A stretch of 64,000 bases of DNA from an uncultured Clostridia bacterium (GCA_947631575.1 CANRLW010000007.1:1-64000), one strand, 5' to 3'. Shown: positions 22,309-32,515, numbered from the stretch's first letter. The notes: generated from the letters alone by a model not told the origin. Program-made: numbers and translations.

Positions 22309-23838
22309 AATAGTTGCCGGCGGCTTGCTTGTTATATCATAAACGACTCTGTTGATATTTCCAACCTCGTTTACGACGCGCACTGAAACCTTTTCAAGAA
22401 CGTCATAGGGAATACGCGAGAAATCGGCGGTCATAAAGTCACTTGTAGAAACGCCGCGCAGCGCAAGCGTATAATCATACGTCCTGCCGTCACCCATAAC
22501 GCCTACCGAACGCATATTTGTAAGCACGGCAAAATATTGATTTATACTGCGCTCAAGTCCTGCGTTTGCTATTTCCTCGCGGAAAATAGCGTCAGCGTCC
22601 TGAAGTATCTTTACCTTTTCGGGAGTAATGTCACCGATTATGCGTATCGCAAGTCCCGGTCCCGGGAAAGGCTGACGCCATACCAGCTTGCTGTCCAAGC
22701 CAAGAGTTGTGCCAAGCTTTCTTACTTCGTCCTTAAACAACAAACGCAACGGTTCAATTATCTCTTTAAAATCAACATAATCGGGAAGTCCGCCTACATT
22801 GTGGTGGGATTTTATTACCGCCGCGTCGCCCGTGCCGCTTTCTATAACATCGGGATAAATAGTTCCCTGTACAAGATAGTCCACTTTTCCTATCTTCTTC
22901 GCCTCTTCTTCAAATACACGAATAAATTCCTCACCGATTATCTTGCGTTTCTTTTCGGGTTCGGATACACCCGCAAGCTTTGTCAGAAATCTTTCGCCCG
23001 CGTTTACTCTTACGAAATTTATACCGCTGTCCTTAAACGCATTTTCAACCTCGTCGCCCTCGTTTTTGCGCATAAGACCGTGGTCTACAAATATGCACGT
23101 CAGTTGCGAGCCTATCGCTTTTGCCATCAGCTTGCACGCTACCGAGCTGTCGACTCCGCCCGAAAGCGCAAGCAGCGCTTTTCCGTTTCCAACCTTTTCG
23201 CGAATTTCGTTGATCGCCGTTTCAGCATAACCTTCCATTGTCCAGTCGCCCTTGCATTCGCAGACGTTGTACAGGAAATTCCCCAGCATATCAAAACCCT
23301 GTTCGGTGTGGTTTACTTCGGGGTGGAATTGCGTTCCGTAAAATTTGCGCTCGGGATCTTCTATCGCTCCATACGGACACTTAGCGCTGTGACCTATCGC
23401 GCGGAAACCTTCTGGGAGTTTCTCTATGTAGTCGTTGTGGCTCATCCAGACGATAGAGCTTTCCTTCAGCCCTTTCATAAGTTTAGAGCTTGTGTCAAAC
23501 TCACATTCCGTCCTGCCAAATTCGGCAGCCGCGCTTTCGTTTGCTTTTCCTATCTTTCCGCCAAGCCCGTATACCATAAATTGTGCGCCATAGCATATTC
23601 CGAGTATCGGCACGCCGAGTTTAAAAATATCCCCTGTCATTCTCGGAGAGTCGTCAAGATAGACCGAGTTCGGTCCTCCCGTAAAAATAATTCCTTTTGG
23701 AGCTTTGGCTTTTATTTCCTCAATGGGAGTCTTGTAGGAAATCACCTCGCAGTAAATGTTGTGCTCGCGCACCCTGCGGGCAATAAGCTGGTTGTATTGT
23801 CCTCCAAAATCAATTACAAGCACCGTTTCGTTAAACAT
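22297..23838 (-). CDS. guaA: GMP synthase (glutamine-hydrolysing)
   Basis: A 513-residue enzyme that converts XMP to GMP with ATP and glutamine. The N-terminal class I amidotransferase domain has GGPNSVY, GICYGAQ with the catalytic Cys near residue 83, and [10 protein letters not shown]. The ATP pyrophosphatase domain has the P-loop [10 protein letters not shown] near residue 224. The C-terminal dimerisation domain ends in the family's IEWE. The length is normal. The last codons form the insertion site of the mobile element, which restores the same ending. It lies downstream of the 412-aa gene and glmU on the same strand and may share their transcript. AAAGGG precedes the ATG. Confidence 0.97.
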   Translation of the reverse strand: MFNETVLVIDFGGQYNQLIARRVREHNIYCEVISYKTPIEEIKAKAPKGIIFTGGPNSVYLDDSPRMTGDIFKLGVPILGICYGAQFMVYGLGGKIGKANESAAAEFGRTECEFDTSSKLMKGLKESSIVWMSHNDYIEKLPEGFRAIGHSAKCPYGAIEDPERKFYGTQFHPEVNHTEQGFDMLGNFLYNVCECKGDWTMEGYAETAINEIREKVGNGKALLALSGGVDSSVACKLMAKAIGSQLTCIFVDHGLMRKNEGDEVENAFKDSGINFVRVNAGERFLTKLAGVSEPEKKRKIIGEEFIRVFEEEAKKIGKVDYLVQGTIYPDVIESGTGDAAVIKSHHNVGGLPDYVDFKEIIEPLRLLFKDEVRKLGTTLGLDSKLVWRQPFPGPGLAIRIIGDITPEKVKILQDADAIFREEIANAGLERSINQYFAVLTNMRSVGVMGDGRTYDYTLALRGVSTSDFMTADFSRIPYDVLEKVSVRVVNEVGNINRVVYDITSKPPATIEWE

Positions 23839-23892
23839 AGATCTATGACCCTTTCGTTTGTTTTTTAAAGAGGCACCGCCTCGTTAATATTC

Positions 23893-25131
23893 TTATATTC
23901 TCATATCGAGCATTGAAAGTATGATACCCGCCGACCCGAATTTTCTGAAAAAATCATTCAGCTTTTCCTTTGTATTCGGATCTTCAATTATCCTGTCCGA
24001 ATAAGAAAGCATTTGAAACAGCATAAAAAACATTGCCCTAATGCCTATATCCTCGCCGTATGAAAAATACTTGTCCAAATCGTTTGCCGCATTTTTCAGT
24101 TCATTTATTTTTTCGGTAAGTCCGCTAGGTATTTCCGAGTTGTTTTCTATTATCTTTGCAAAAACCTCCGCAGAAGGTATAAGATTTTTGCTTAGTTCAT
24201 CTTCTATCATTTCCATAGACAGCTTTTCTTCTTCGCAAAGCTCCCTTAATTTTCGGCTTGCTTTTATATAAAGATCCTCATAAGAAGGCTCTTCGGAAAG
24301 CTCCAACTTTTTTGCCTTGTTTTCATTCTTGGAAACTTGCCGGCTGCTCGTGTTGCTCGTGCTGTTCAGCTCTTCAAATGCGTTTGCAAGATAGCTTACC
24401 GTCTGCTCATGCGACATTGAGCTTATGCGTTCAAGCTCTTCCTGCTCGTCAAAATCTTTTTCGTCATTATCCAAAACAACATCTTTGTTTTCGACATGTA
24501 CAGCCGAAAAAATTTTTTCGTCAACTTTTGCAATTCCCAAAATATCTTCATTTTCTAAAACATCGGAAATTTTGTCCTCGTCATCTTCCGTGATCTCCGA
24601 AGTATCTTCATTGTCTGAAGAAACAAGCTCGCTTTCGATAACATTGTTATCTTCATCTGACAGATCACTGTCATCGGCGCTTTCCGGATTTTCAGCCTGC
24701 CTTGCAGGAATTATCCTTGTTTCATTATCATCATCTTTTTCTATTGAAAAAAGCTTTTCAAACGCAGGAATGTTCTGCGGGATATTGTCTTTCTTGCAAA
24801 GCTTGTCCAAAAGCGCTTTAAGCTCGGATTTGTCAAGAGAATAGTCGGATATCCTTATTTCGTTATCATCTGACGAAATAATAAGCTCGTCCGCAAAGCT
24901 GTCTTCAAAGCTCTCGCATATAATGACCGAGCGTATATTGTCATAAGCAATGACGTCGGAAGAACTGCCTATCTTTATCGTCATTGAATTTTCATAAAAC
25001 GCTATTCCTCGCGAGCCGTCGCGCCGTGGAGAAGTATCAATAAACCCCCATATATCGCCGCTAGTAAACGAGCATTTGCTTTCGGAAACGCTCAACTTAT
25101 GACAGCGTTCTTCAATTTCTTTTCTCGTCAA
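23893..25131 (-). CDS. Acidic protein with PH-like N-terminus, unknown function
   Basis: A 412-residue protein I do not recognise. Residues 1-115 look like a pleckstrin-homology-type barrel used in bacterial proteins (GIAFYENSMTIKIG, then VIAYDNIRSVII and a C-terminal helix SELKALLDKLC). Residues about 130-260 are a very acidic, disordered linker rich in Glu, Asp, Asn and Ser. Residues 270-412 are helical and carry DLYIKASRKLRELCEEEKL. There are no membrane segments or catalytic motifs. The start is TTG at 25131 with AAAGGAGG seven bases ahead. It lies between glmU and guaA, which suggests a housekeeping role. Confidence 0.6.
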   Translation of the reverse strand: MTRKEIEERCHKLSVSESKCSFTSGDIWGFIDTSPRRDGSRGIAFYENSMTIKIGSSSDVIAYDNIRSVIICESFEDSFADELIISSDDNEIRISDYSLDKSELKALLDKLCKKDNIPQNIPAFEKLFSIEKDDDNETRIIPARQAENPESADDSDLSDEDNNVIESELVSSDNEDTSEITEDDEDKISDVLENEDILGIAKVDEKIFSAVHVENKDVVLDNDEKDFDEQEELERISSMSHEQTVSYLANAFEELNSTSNTSSRQVSKNENKAKKLELSEEPSYEDLYIKASRKLRELCEEEKLSMEMIEDELSKNLIPSAEVFAKIIENNSEIPSGLTEKINELKNAANDLDKYFSYGEDIGIRAMFFMLFQMLSYSDRIIEDPNTKEKLNDFFRKFGSAGIILSMLDMRI

Positions 25132-25161
25132 ATGCCCGCCTCCTTTTTCGGAAAGTCAACT

Positions 25162-26529
25162 CTATTTCTTTTTTCTAAGAAAGTTCTTCTCCCAGTTTTC
25201 GATTATGCGCGTTTTTCCGCGCTCTACGGCAAGCGAGTTTTCAGGAACATCTTTTGTTATTGTAGAGCCTGCGGCGGTAGTGGCGTTGTTTCCTATCTTT
25301 ACGGGAGCAATAAGGTTCGTGTTGCAGCCAATAAACGCATCGTCGCCTATCTCAGTCCGATATTTGTTTATGCCGTCATAGTTTGCCGTAACACACCCGC
25401 ACCCGAAATTAACGCCGCGTCCTACGGTGCTGTCGCCAAGATATGTAAGATGTGCAACAGCGGTCTTTTCTCCGATGTCGCTGTTTTTTATCTCCACAAA
25501 ATCGCCTATCTTTACGCCTTTTCTTATCACTGTTCCCGGGCGGAGCTGTGCAAAAGGACCTATCTTTACATCATTTTCTACGACCGACGACGTTGCTTTT
25601 ACGTTATCTAAAATAACATTGTCACCTATCACGCAGTCTTTGATACAGGAATTAGCGCCGATCTCGCAGTTTTTGCCGATAACGGTATTGCCGAGTATAA
25701 TGGTGTTTGGAAGTATAAGCGTGTCCTCGCCTATGACAACGTCTTTTCCGATTATAATGCCGTCGAGCGTGATAAAGCAAACTCCGTTTTCCATAAGCTT
25801 TGACAAAACGCCAAGTCGGGCAATGTTGTTAAGCTCGTACAAATCTGCCTTAGTGTTCGCTCCATAGGCTATAACGGGGTTTTCGCTGGTATATGCCTCG
25901 GCGTTTCCTATAAGCTCTACGCAGTCCGTGAGATAGTATTCACCCGAAACATTGTTGTTTTTGAGCTTTGGCAGCGCTTTGAGCAGGTCTTTTGACGAAA
26001 ACCAATAAGCGCCGCTGTTTATCTCGCATATTTCAGCCTCTTCGGGGGAACAATCCTTTTGTTCGCGTATTTCGGTAAATTTTCCGCTTTTATCGCGGAT
26101 AATGCGCCCATAGCCTTTCGGATCATCGAGCGTCGCGGTTATGACCGTAACTCCCGTGCCCGAGCTTTCGTGAAGTGCAAGGGCGTTTTTAAGCGTATCA
26201 GCGTCAATAAACGGCGCGTCACCGCAAAGCACGCACACCCTGTCCACTGACTTTATAAGCTCCTCCGCGCGCGAAACTGCATCTCCCGTGCCTTTCTGCT
26301 CGTCCTGAAAATAAGTCGGGATACCCTCATAGTTTTCGCTTATAAAACTTTCGGTCATTTCGCGCTTGTTGCCCGAAACAACGCCTATCCTGTCAAACCC
26401 GAACTCTTTTGCACAGTCCAAAACCCATGCGAGCATAGGCTTTTTAAGTACCTCGCATAAAACCTTCGGCTTTTCGGACTTCATTCTTTTGCCCGCGCCG
26501 CCCGCGAGGATAATACAACCGGTCGTCAT
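25162..26529 (-). CDS. glmU: Bifunctional UDP-GlcNAc pyrophosphorylase / glucosamine-1-P acetyltransferase
   Basis: A 455-residue enzyme that makes UDP-N-acetylglucosamine for peptidoglycan. The N-terminal uridyltransferase domain begins CIILAGGAGKRMKSEKPKVL, with VLCGDAPF near residue 97. The C-terminal left-handed beta helix shows many hexapeptide repeats from about residue 250 to 440 (for example IGKDVVIGEDTLI and VKIGDFVEIKNS). The acetyltransferase region has YLGDSTVGRGVNFGCG with its YDG. The length is normal for the family. It is divergent from the PH-domain membrane gene and first in the series glmU - 412-aa gene - guaA. Confidence 0.97.
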   Translation of the reverse strand: MTTGCIILAGGAGKRMKSEKPKVLCEVLKKPMLAWVLDCAKEFGFDRIGVVSGNKREMTESFISENYEGIPTYFQDEQKGTGDAVSRAEELIKSVDRVCVLCGDAPFIDADTLKNALALHESSGTGVTVITATLDDPKGYGRIIRDKSGKFTEIREQKDCSPEEAEICEINSGAYWFSSKDLLKALPKLKNNNVSGEYYLTDCVELIGNAEAYTSENPVIAYGANTKADLYELNNIARLGVLSKLMENGVCFITLDGIIIGKDVVIGEDTLILPNTIILGNTVIGKNCEIGANSCIKDCVIGDNVILDNVKATSSVVENDVKIGPFAQLRPGTVIRKGVKIGDFVEIKNSDIGEKTAVAHLTYLGDSTVGRGVNFGCGCVTANYDGINKYRTEIGDDAFIGCNTNLIAPVKIGNNATTAAGSTITKDVPENSLAVERGKTRIIENWEKNFLRKKK

Positions 26530-26553
26530 ATTTAACCCCCATAGTTAATTGTT

Positions 26554-27753
26554 ATGAAATTTTTATTATTTTACATTCTGCGCAGATTTTTCGTCAGGCT
26601 TGAATACACCGACAAAAAAATCACGCTTACAAAACGTATAATCATTGAAAAAACCGCGGTAATTCCCTTGTCCGCGATAATAAAGACAGTCACCAGAATT
26701 TCTCCCATAATGCGGATATTTCGCGCAAGGGAAGTGACCGTTTACACCTTAAACGGAAAAATAGAATTTTTCCTCAACCAAAACGAACAGCCGCCGTTTA
26801 TTCCCAAAATGCCCGAATATTGCATAAAACCGCGCTTTTTTGAAATACTGTTCGGAGCTTTTATAGACACCCGCGCTCTTGCGGGCATAGTCTTTTTTGC
26901 CGCCATGCTGCAAAAAATCGGAAGTATAGTCGGCGGCAGCTATTTTGACGGGATAATTTCCGCGCTTATGACTACCGCAGAAAAGCTTTCGGAAACACTT
27001 TTGATGATCCATATCGCCGTGCCGCGCATTGCGGCTTTTGCGGCGGCGTTTGCAACTTTTTCGTGGATCTTCGCTTTTCTTTCAAAGCTCATTCGGCTTT
27101 CGGGATACTGCCTTTCAAAAAGCGGAAAATTCGTATTTGTGAAAAGCGGCGTCATTACATTATATGAAACCGCGCTTGTACAAAATACAAACGCCCTGCT
27201 TTTGCGAAAGACCGCGGTATGTATGTTTATAAAACGTTTTCCCGTTTATTACGGAGCAGATATGATATTTCCCGCCGCGTCCGAGAGGATATTCGCAAAA
27301 ATTTCCGAACGCTTTTTCGGCATACCTAACGAAAACACAGCGCTTTTAAAAACTCCTTTGAGGAAAATTTTCGGACATATAACCGTTCCTTTTTGGGCGT
27401 TTATAATTTCTTCGGCATTGCTCTTTGTGTTTTATTATCTTAACTTGAACCAAGCGCAGATCTTAAAGACCGTGCTCTACTGCGCCGTATTTTCGAGCGG
27501 TTATATCGCCGCCTGCGGCATTGCGTTGGTGAAAAACGCCGAAAGCTCGTTCGGAGACTTCCGTATAAAACTTTCTTTCAGGCGCGGAACAGCTCTATAT
27601 TCCGTTTTTTTTCCGCGTGAAATATCGCGCGGCTTTGCGCTTTCACAGAATATTTTTCAGCGTACTGCTCATCTGTGCGACTATAAAGCGTTTATCGTCG
27701 GCAGAAAAAGTTTTCGTGCGCGACAGCTCCCGCTAAAAAGCGCACGCCGCTGA
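26554..27753 (+). CDS. Membrane protein with bacterial PH (YdbT-like) domains
   Basis: A 399-residue protein. The N-terminal region (RLEYTDKKITLTKRIIIEKTAV, then IPLSAIIKTVTR) has the pattern of a bPH2/YdbT domain. Two membrane helices follow near residues 108-125 and 150-175, with a second PH-like stretch (FVKSGVITLYETALVQNTNA), then two more helices near 280-330 and a third PH-like copy at the C-terminus. This matches the YdbS-YdbT family, which is of uncertain function. No good ribosome site is seen before the ATG, so the start is tentative. It is alone on its strand between glmU and the convergent decarboxylase gene. Confidence 0.65.
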   Translation: MKFLLFYILRRFFVRLEYTDKKITLTKRIIIEKTAVIPLSAIIKTVTRISPIMRIFRAREVTVYTLNGKIEFFLNQNEQPPFIPKMPEYCIKPRFFEILFGAFIDTRALAGIVFFAAMLQKIGSIVGGSYFDGIISALMTTAEKLSETLLMIHIAVPRIAAFAAAFATFSWIFAFLSKLIRLSGYCLSKSGKFVFVKSGVITLYETALVQNTNALLLRKTAVCMFIKRFPVYYGADMIFPAASERIFAKISERFFGIPNENTALLKTPLRKIFGHITVPFWAFIISSALLFVFYYLNLNQAQILKTVLYCAVFSSGYIAACGIALVKNAESSFGDFRIKLSFRRGTALYSVFFPREISRGFALSQNIFQRTAHLCDYKAFIVGRKSFRARQLPLKSARR

Positions 27754-27769
27754 ATAAGTAATAAATACA

Positions 27770-29062
27770 TCAAAGCATTTCCTTTGATACAACCGAAACA
27801 TTCTTTATGCCGTGCATTTTCAGCGCGTTTATAACATTGTGGTCGAAAACTTCGCCGGGCATTATAAGCGGAACTCCCGGAGGGCAGGGACAGTCAAGTC
27901 CCGCGCAGATTTCTCCTGCCGCGGCCTCGAGAGGAATTATCCTGCGCGGCTTAAATATCGCCTCATAAATGGGCATTTCAACAACAGGCTTTATGTGCGC
28001 ATACTGAACAAAAGGCTTTGGAGCTGCCGCGGGAACGAGCAATATTCCCATTTCCGCGCGCTCGCAGTCCTCAACTGTAGAAGTAGCAGAGAACATAAGC
28101 ACAACATAGTTTTCGTCAGCCATTTCACATTCAACGCCGTTTGTCCTTAAATAAGACGCAAACTCAAACCCGCTAAGGCCGTATTCCCTCGCATTTATGG
28201 TAACTCTGAGGGGATCGCTCTTTTTAAGCGGTATACCGTTTCTTTCGAGTCTTTCTTTGAGGTCGGCTACCGCCTCGCAGGCGTTGTTTACAAGCTGTAT
28301 GTTGTCCGCTATAGTTGCGTTAAAGCGGTCAAGACTTTCAAGTATAAGGTATGAAGGGCTTGTTGAGCCGAACATTGCCATAAATTCTTTTGCATTTGAG
28401 GGATCTTCACCTTGAGCAAAATGAAGATACGCTCCCCCCGTCAGAACAGGCAAAGTCTTATGTGCGGAGTCCGCGCAGATAAGCGGAAATCCGAGTTCGA
28501 GAGGGTGGAGATACTCCGTCCCGAATTTGCGCTTGTCGACAAAGCGCAGATATGCTCCGTGGGCATTGTCTATGACAACGGGAATATTCGGGCGGACAAA
28601 CTTCCATGTTCCGCCGTAGTAGTCGATGTTCGTCACAAAAACAGCATCTGTCCCGCAAAGCCCGTTTACGTTATACGGAACGTCCGCGCTCAAAAACTCA
28701 TCGGGATAAAGCCATTTTATATCCAGCCTCAAAAGCGCCGCCGCAGATACAAGCGAACGGTGGGAATATCTTGACGCGGCAATTGTCTGACAGCCGCGCG
28801 CTTTTAATATCGCGAGAGCCGTCTGTATCGCAAGGGTACTTCCCTCGCAGGAATAAAAAGTCCTCTTTGCTCCGAAAACTCCCGCCGCGAGCGCCTCGCT
28901 CGTGGAGATTATTCCGCCCGACTTGTCCGAATGATAGAGGCTGTCCGCGCCGTATATCTCGGTTATGTCGTTTGGAACAGCGCCGTTGTGTCCGGGCGTG
29001 TGAAGTCTTAAACGCCCCTCGTTTTCATACCTTTCCAGGAAATTACAAATTGGTGTGTTCAT
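27770..29062 (-). CDS. PLP-dependent Orn/Lys/Arg decarboxylase-family protein
   Basis: A 430-residue fold-type I enzyme. LHTPGHNG near residue 19 and the Schiff-base segment DSAHKTLPVLTGGAYLH (Lys near residue 206) are the hallmarks of the Orn/Lys/Arg decarboxylase family. VIDNAHGAYLRF supplies the PLP-contacting Asp and His. The C-terminal domain includes PCPPGVPLIMPGE, also typical. It lacks the N-terminal wing of the large E. coli decarboxylases, like the shorter Firmicutes SpeA/YaaO type. The substrate (Arg, Lys or Orn) cannot be told by eye. GGAG lies ahead of the ATG. It is 17 bases downstream of the lipoprotein gene. Confidence 0.85.
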   Translation of the reverse strand: MNTPICNFLERYENEGRLRLHTPGHNGAVPNDITEIYGADSLYHSDKSGGIISTSEALAAGVFGAKRTFYSCEGSTLAIQTALAILKARGCQTIAASRYSHRSLVSAAALLRLDIKWLYPDEFLSADVPYNVNGLCGTDAVFVTNIDYYGGTWKFVRPNIPVVIDNAHGAYLRFVDKRKFGTEYLHPLELGFPLICADSAHKTLPVLTGGAYLHFAQGEDPSNAKEFMAMFGSTSPSYLILESLDRFNATIADNIQLVNNACEAVADLKERLERNGIPLKKSDPLRVTINAREYGLSGFEFASYLRTNGVECEMADENYVVLMFSATSTVEDCERAEMGILLVPAAAPKPFVQYAHIKPVVEMPIYEAIFKPRRIIPLEAAAGEICAGLDCPCPPGVPLIMPGEVFDHNVINALKMHGIKNVSVVSKEML

Positions 29063-29079
29063 AATTCAACTCCGTCAGA

Positions 29080-30315
29080 TCAGTTTGAGCTATCCGCTGT
29101 TTCTATCCTAAGCGATTCCTTGTCGATATCAAATGCATATTCTTCTAACCATTTGTCCATTTCTTCCGCTAAATCGTTCTGAGCAATGTTGTATGAAAGA
29201 TAATCGAGGATATCGTTTCTGTCATCTTCCGTTACCTCTGCTTTGCTCGCATAGATCATAATGTGTACGCCAAAGTCAGAAATGCAAATCGTTCTGTCGC
29301 CGACATTTTCGGGAACGAACGCCGCCTCCTGAAATTCTTCTACATAAGACTGTCCGTTTGGAACTACAAGATAACCGTCGGGATATGCCGAACTTCCCGT
29401 AGCGTCCGCGCTGTATTTAAGAAGAATGTCGTCCCATTTCTCGCCGTCGTCGAGCGCTTTTTCTACTTCCGCTTGTTTTTCGGCAAGCTCTGCGGCTTTT
29501 TCTTCTCTAAGCTGGTCGGCGGCCTCATCGTTATCCTCGTCGCGGTATTTCTTTATAGCCTCCTGAGTTTCGTCATCAAATCCAAGCAGAACGTGCTTTA
29601 TATAGCGCGAGCCTTCGGGGATCCAGAATGACGAATAGCCTCCCTGTTCATAAGTCACGGGATCTGTTTCATAGATATCCTTTATTTCCTCAATATACTC
29701 GTTGAGCATTTCTTCCGATTCGCTTTTGTCGACCTTATCTAAATAATAATTGATCATCTTCTGCGAGATATAATAATTTTTTATCCACCCATAAATATCC
29801 TCGCGCACCATACCGCAGCTTTCGAGCATTTTGTTGAATTCCTGCTCGCCGCGCTCTTTTTTCATTTCGTCGGTTATTTCCGTCCCTTCGGGAAGGTCGC
29901 TGTAGTCGGCGTTTTCTCCAAATGTTGCTATCTGGTTTTCAATTTCATTGTCAAATTCTTCCTGAACAGCTTTTGTTTCTTCGTCCGTCAGTGTGTCACA
30001 GCCGAATTCCTTTGCCTTTAAAAGCATTATCTTGTCATATATCTGATTGTTTATGACCGACTCGCGCAGCTGTCTGCAAAGCTCCGCGTCGGAAGTTTCC
30101 TCGTCCATGTCGTTTGCGTTAAGATAGAACAGATATTCCTTGTTGAATTCCTCAAAGGTGATGTCGAGTTCTCCCGTAAAACAAAGCCTTGTGGGCTTTG
30201 CAACAATAAGTTTCGGGTCGACTTTCGGGTTTGTTCCGAATTTTACGTTACACCCCGACAAAATCGCCGCACATAAAAAGATACACGCAAATACAATAAT
30301 TTTCTTCAGTTTCAT
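29080..30315 (-). CDS. PrsA/SurA-like peptidyl-prolyl isomerase lipoprotein
   Basis: A 411-residue exported lipoprotein. The signal peptide ends in the lipobox LSGCN near residue 25. An N-terminal SurA-like helical domain follows (ITFEEFNKEYLFYLNA, then LCRQLRESVINNQIYDKIML). A parvulin-like domain spans about 230-365, with RYIKHVLLGFD, a helical insertion, and GVHIMIYAS near 360. It should fold secreted proteins at the outer face of the membrane. The start at 30315 has AAAGGAA upstream; the longer open frame before it would bury the signal peptide. It is read together with the decarboxylase gene, which is probably incidental. Confidence 0.75.
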   Translation of the reverse strand: MKLKKIIVFACIFLCAAILSGCNVKFGTNPKVDPKLIVAKPTRLCFTGELDITFEEFNKEYLFYLNANDMDEETSDAELCRQLRESVINNQIYDKIMLLKAKEFGCDTLTDEETKAVQEEFDNEIENQIATFGENADYSDLPEGTEITDEMKKERGEQEFNKMLESCGMVREDIYGWIKNYYISQKMINYYLDKVDKSESEEMLNEYIEEIKDIYETDPVTYEQGGYSSFWIPEGSRYIKHVLLGFDDETQEAIKKYRDEDNDEAADQLREEKAAELAEKQAEVEKALDDGEKWDDILLKYSADATGSSAYPDGYLVVPNGQSYVEEFQEAAFVPENVGDRTICISDFGVHIMIYASKAEVTEDDRNDILDYLSYNIAQNDLAEEMDKWLEEYAFDIDKESLRIETADSSN

Positions 30316-30651
30316 TAAAAATTCCTTTCGTTTAATTGTTATAGCAAAGAGCGTTTTCATATGCTTTATTTTGTTCAATTGAAAAAATGAAAAAGCATAA
30401 GACAGCTTACTTTTTAAAATACAATTCCATTATAACATATTTTTCGGAAAAAAGAAATATAAAGTTTTAAATTTTCTTAAAATATACACATTTTTTATAA
30501 AAATATTTTTGATTTATGAAAATTTCGTATATTTATGCTACACACTGTTGCTTATTTAAAAATATTTTTGAAATTTAAAAAAAGCTATTGACAAAACTGT
30601 TATGCTATGATATTATACAGTTATAACAGGTATAACAGAAAGGTCATGACT
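30316..30651. promoter_or_regulatory. AT-rich intergenic tract with YtrA-type promoter and operator
   Basis: This 336-base gap is extremely AT-rich. At its right end lies a plus-strand promoter: TTGACA at 30588, 17 bases, TATTAT at 30611. It is followed by CAGTTATAACAGGTATAACAG (30618-30638), whose TATAAC repeats overlap the start of transcription and are the likely operator of the GntR regulator. A TATAAT near 30430 on the minus strand may serve the lipoprotein gene. Confidence 0.65.
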
Positions 30652-31029
30652 ATGAACATATTTATTGATAACAAAAACGGCGAACCGATTTACAACCAGA
30701 TCTATTCCCAAATAAAAGGTCAGATAATAAGCGGCGAGCTCAAAGAAAACGAGCCTCTGCCGTCGATACGCGGACTTGCGAAAGATCTTCGCATAAGCTT
30801 TCTGACCACCAAGCACGCTTATGACGAGCTTGAAAAAGAAGGGTTTATCTACACCGTTCAGGGAAAAGGCTGTTATGTTGCGGCAAGAAACGCCGAGCTT
30901 ATCCGTGAGGAAAATCTAAGAAAAATAGAAGAGCTTATCTCGCGCATAACCGAGCTTTGCGCGTGCGGGAATATAAGCAAAGAAGAAATAATCGAAATGA
31001 TAAATTTCAGTATGGAGGATGAAAAATGA
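30652..31029 (+). CDS. GntR-family regulator, YtrA subfamily
   Basis: A 125-residue protein. The winged helix is complete: PIYNQIYSQIKGQIISGEL, then LPSIRGLAKDLRISFLTTKHAYDELEKEGFI and the wing TVQGKGCYVA. The short C-terminal helix (LRKIEELISRITELC) is the YtrA type, which lacks a large effector domain. YtrA regulators repress their own ABC operon until cell-wall antibiotics or related stress relieve them. The start at 30652 is preferred because AAAGG is then eight bases away. It overlaps the ATPase gene by 4 bases (ATGA). Confidence 0.9.
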   Translation: MNIFIDNKNGEPIYNQIYSQIKGQIISGELKENEPLPSIRGLAKDLRISFLTTKHAYDELEKEGFIYTVQGKGCYVAARNAELIREENLRKIEELISRITELCACGNISKEEIIEMINFSMEDEK

Positions 31030-31874
31030 CACAAAACGCTATTGAAGTTAAAAACCTGTCAAAAAAATTCAAGGGCTTTGAGCTGTCCGATATTAGTTTT
31101 AATTTGCCGAGCGGCTGTATTATGGGACTTGTCGGGGAAAACGGTGCGGGAAAGAGTACTACTATAAAGCTTATTCTCGGTATGCTCAACAAAGACGGCG
31201 GCTCTGTAAAAATTTTCGGAAACGACAACTCTCAAAACCTCGAGCTGATAAAGCAGGAAGTCGGCGTGGTGACGGACGTTATCGGTATTCCCAAATGCCT
31301 GACCTTAAAGGAAATTGATATGGTTATGCGCGGAACATTTGAAAACTGGAACAGCGAGAAGTTTTATTCGCTTTCGGAAAAGTTTTCGCTGCCCGAAAAA
31401 AAGCGGTTCGGAACTTTTTCGCGCGGAATGGAAATGAAACTAGGCATAGCTGTCGCACTTTCGCATAACGCAAAACTGCTTATTCTTGACGAGCCGACGT
31501 CGGGTCTTGATCCCGTGGTGAGAGATGAAGTCGTGGATATGCTTATTGATTTCACGAGAGACGAAAACTGCTCGATACTTATTTCATCACATATCATAAG
31601 CGACCTCGAAAAGCTTTGCGATTACATCGCTTTTTTACATAAAGGAAAGCTCATTCTGTGCGAGGAAAAAGACGTGCTATTGTCGCGTTACGGCATTGTC
31701 CGCTGCACAGTCGAACAGCTCAAAACGATTGATGAAAGCGCGATAAAGTATAAAAAAGAAACCCCTTACGGGGTCGAGGCAATGGTCTGCAGGGAAAAGG
31801 TCGGCGCGGGAATAAACATAAGTTCCATAAGCATTGAAGAACTGTTTGTATTTACGGTAAAGGGGGAGAAATGA
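31026..31874 (+). CDS. ABC transporter ATP-binding protein (YtrB/CcmA-like)
   Basis: A 282-residue ATPase. Walker A is GENGAGKSTT near residue 38; the signature is FSRGMEMKLGIAVAL near 134; Walker B is LLILDEPTSGLDP near 152; and the switch His is in LISSHIISDLE. The C-terminal 80 residues are the extra domain found in drug-type exporters of this class. It pairs with the permease that follows, sharing one base (TGATG). Together with the YtrA regulator it forms an operon of the type that exports or senses envelope-active compounds. Confidence 0.92.
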   Translation: MTQNAIEVKNLSKKFKGFELSDISFNLPSGCIMGLVGENGAGKSTTIKLILGMLNKDGGSVKIFGNDNSQNLELIKQEVGVVTDVIGIPKCLTLKEIDMVMRGTFENWNSEKFYSLSEKFSLPEKKRFGTFSRGMEMKLGIAVALSHNAKLLILDEPTSGLDPVVRDEVVDMLIDFTRDENCSILISSHIISDLEKLCDYIAFLHKGKLILCEEKDVLLSRYGIVRCTVEQLKTIDESAIKYKKETPYGVEAMVCREKVGAGINISSISIEELFVFTVKGEK

Positions 31875-32515
31875 TGAAAGGTTTGTTGTTAAAGGATTTT
31901 TATGTGACGATAAGATCTTATAAAATCATATTGATTACAGATGTGCTTTTTATAGCGGCGTCGATTTTTTTCAATGACATCACGGATTTTATAATGTTGG
32001 TTGTGGCGTGCAGTACGGCGAATATACCCATAAATCTGCTTTCCGACGACGAGAAAAGCCGCTGGGACAGATACAGCGGCGCGCTCCCGTATACAAAAGC
32101 GCAGATTGTTTCGTCAAAATATCTCATCGGGCTTTTTTCACAGCTTACGATGTATGTCATTATAGTATCGGTGAACCTAATAAAAGGCTTGATAACTCAC
32201 GAAATGCAGTTTGAAAAATACGCGGTCCTTGCGGTTTTATTCTTTGTCGGGATGTTGATTTCAGCGGTCGATCTTCCTGTTTCATTCAGGCTGGGAGTTG
32301 AAAAAGGAAGAACCTACGGAATTATTTTAAGGCTTATTATAGTGCTACCGTTTACCGTTTTATATATTGCAACTTGGGACAACGAAATTATATCGCATTT
32401 TATAGAAAAGCTCGGAAACTTCGGGATAATTGCGGCGGTCGTTCTTGTCGGAGCGGGAATTTACGCGCTGTCATGGGCATTGTCAATTGCACTCTACAAG
32501 AAAAGAGAAAATTGA
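31874..32515 (+). CDS. ABC-2 type permease
   Basis: A 213-residue integral membrane protein with about six helices: near residues 17-35, 38-55, 93-110, 120-140, 155-172 and 183-206. It begins MKGLLLKDFYVTIRSYK, the usual cytoplasmic lead of ABC-2 permeases. There is no large external loop. The second of two adjacent ATGs has the better ribosome spacing. It is the partner of the ATPase before it and the last gene of the operon; the next gene is convergent, with only 6 bases between the stops and no obvious terminator. Confidence 0.8.
   Translation: MKGLLLKDFYVTIRSYKIILITDVLFIAASIFFNDITDFIMLVVACSTANIPINLLSDDEKSRWDRYSGALPYTKAQIVSSKYLIGLFSQLTMYVIIVSVNLIKGLITHEMQFEKYAVLAVLFFVGMLISAVDLPVSFRLGVEKGRTYGIILRLIIVLPFTVLYIATWDNEIISHFIEKLGNFGIIAAVVLVGAGIYALSWALSIALYKKREN

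Noticed and set aside
22537-23868. A 443-codon plus-strand open frame opposite guaA
   Set aside because: It lies wholly on the complement of a certain gene, has no ribosome site and shows no domain; codon bias of the opposite strand explains it.
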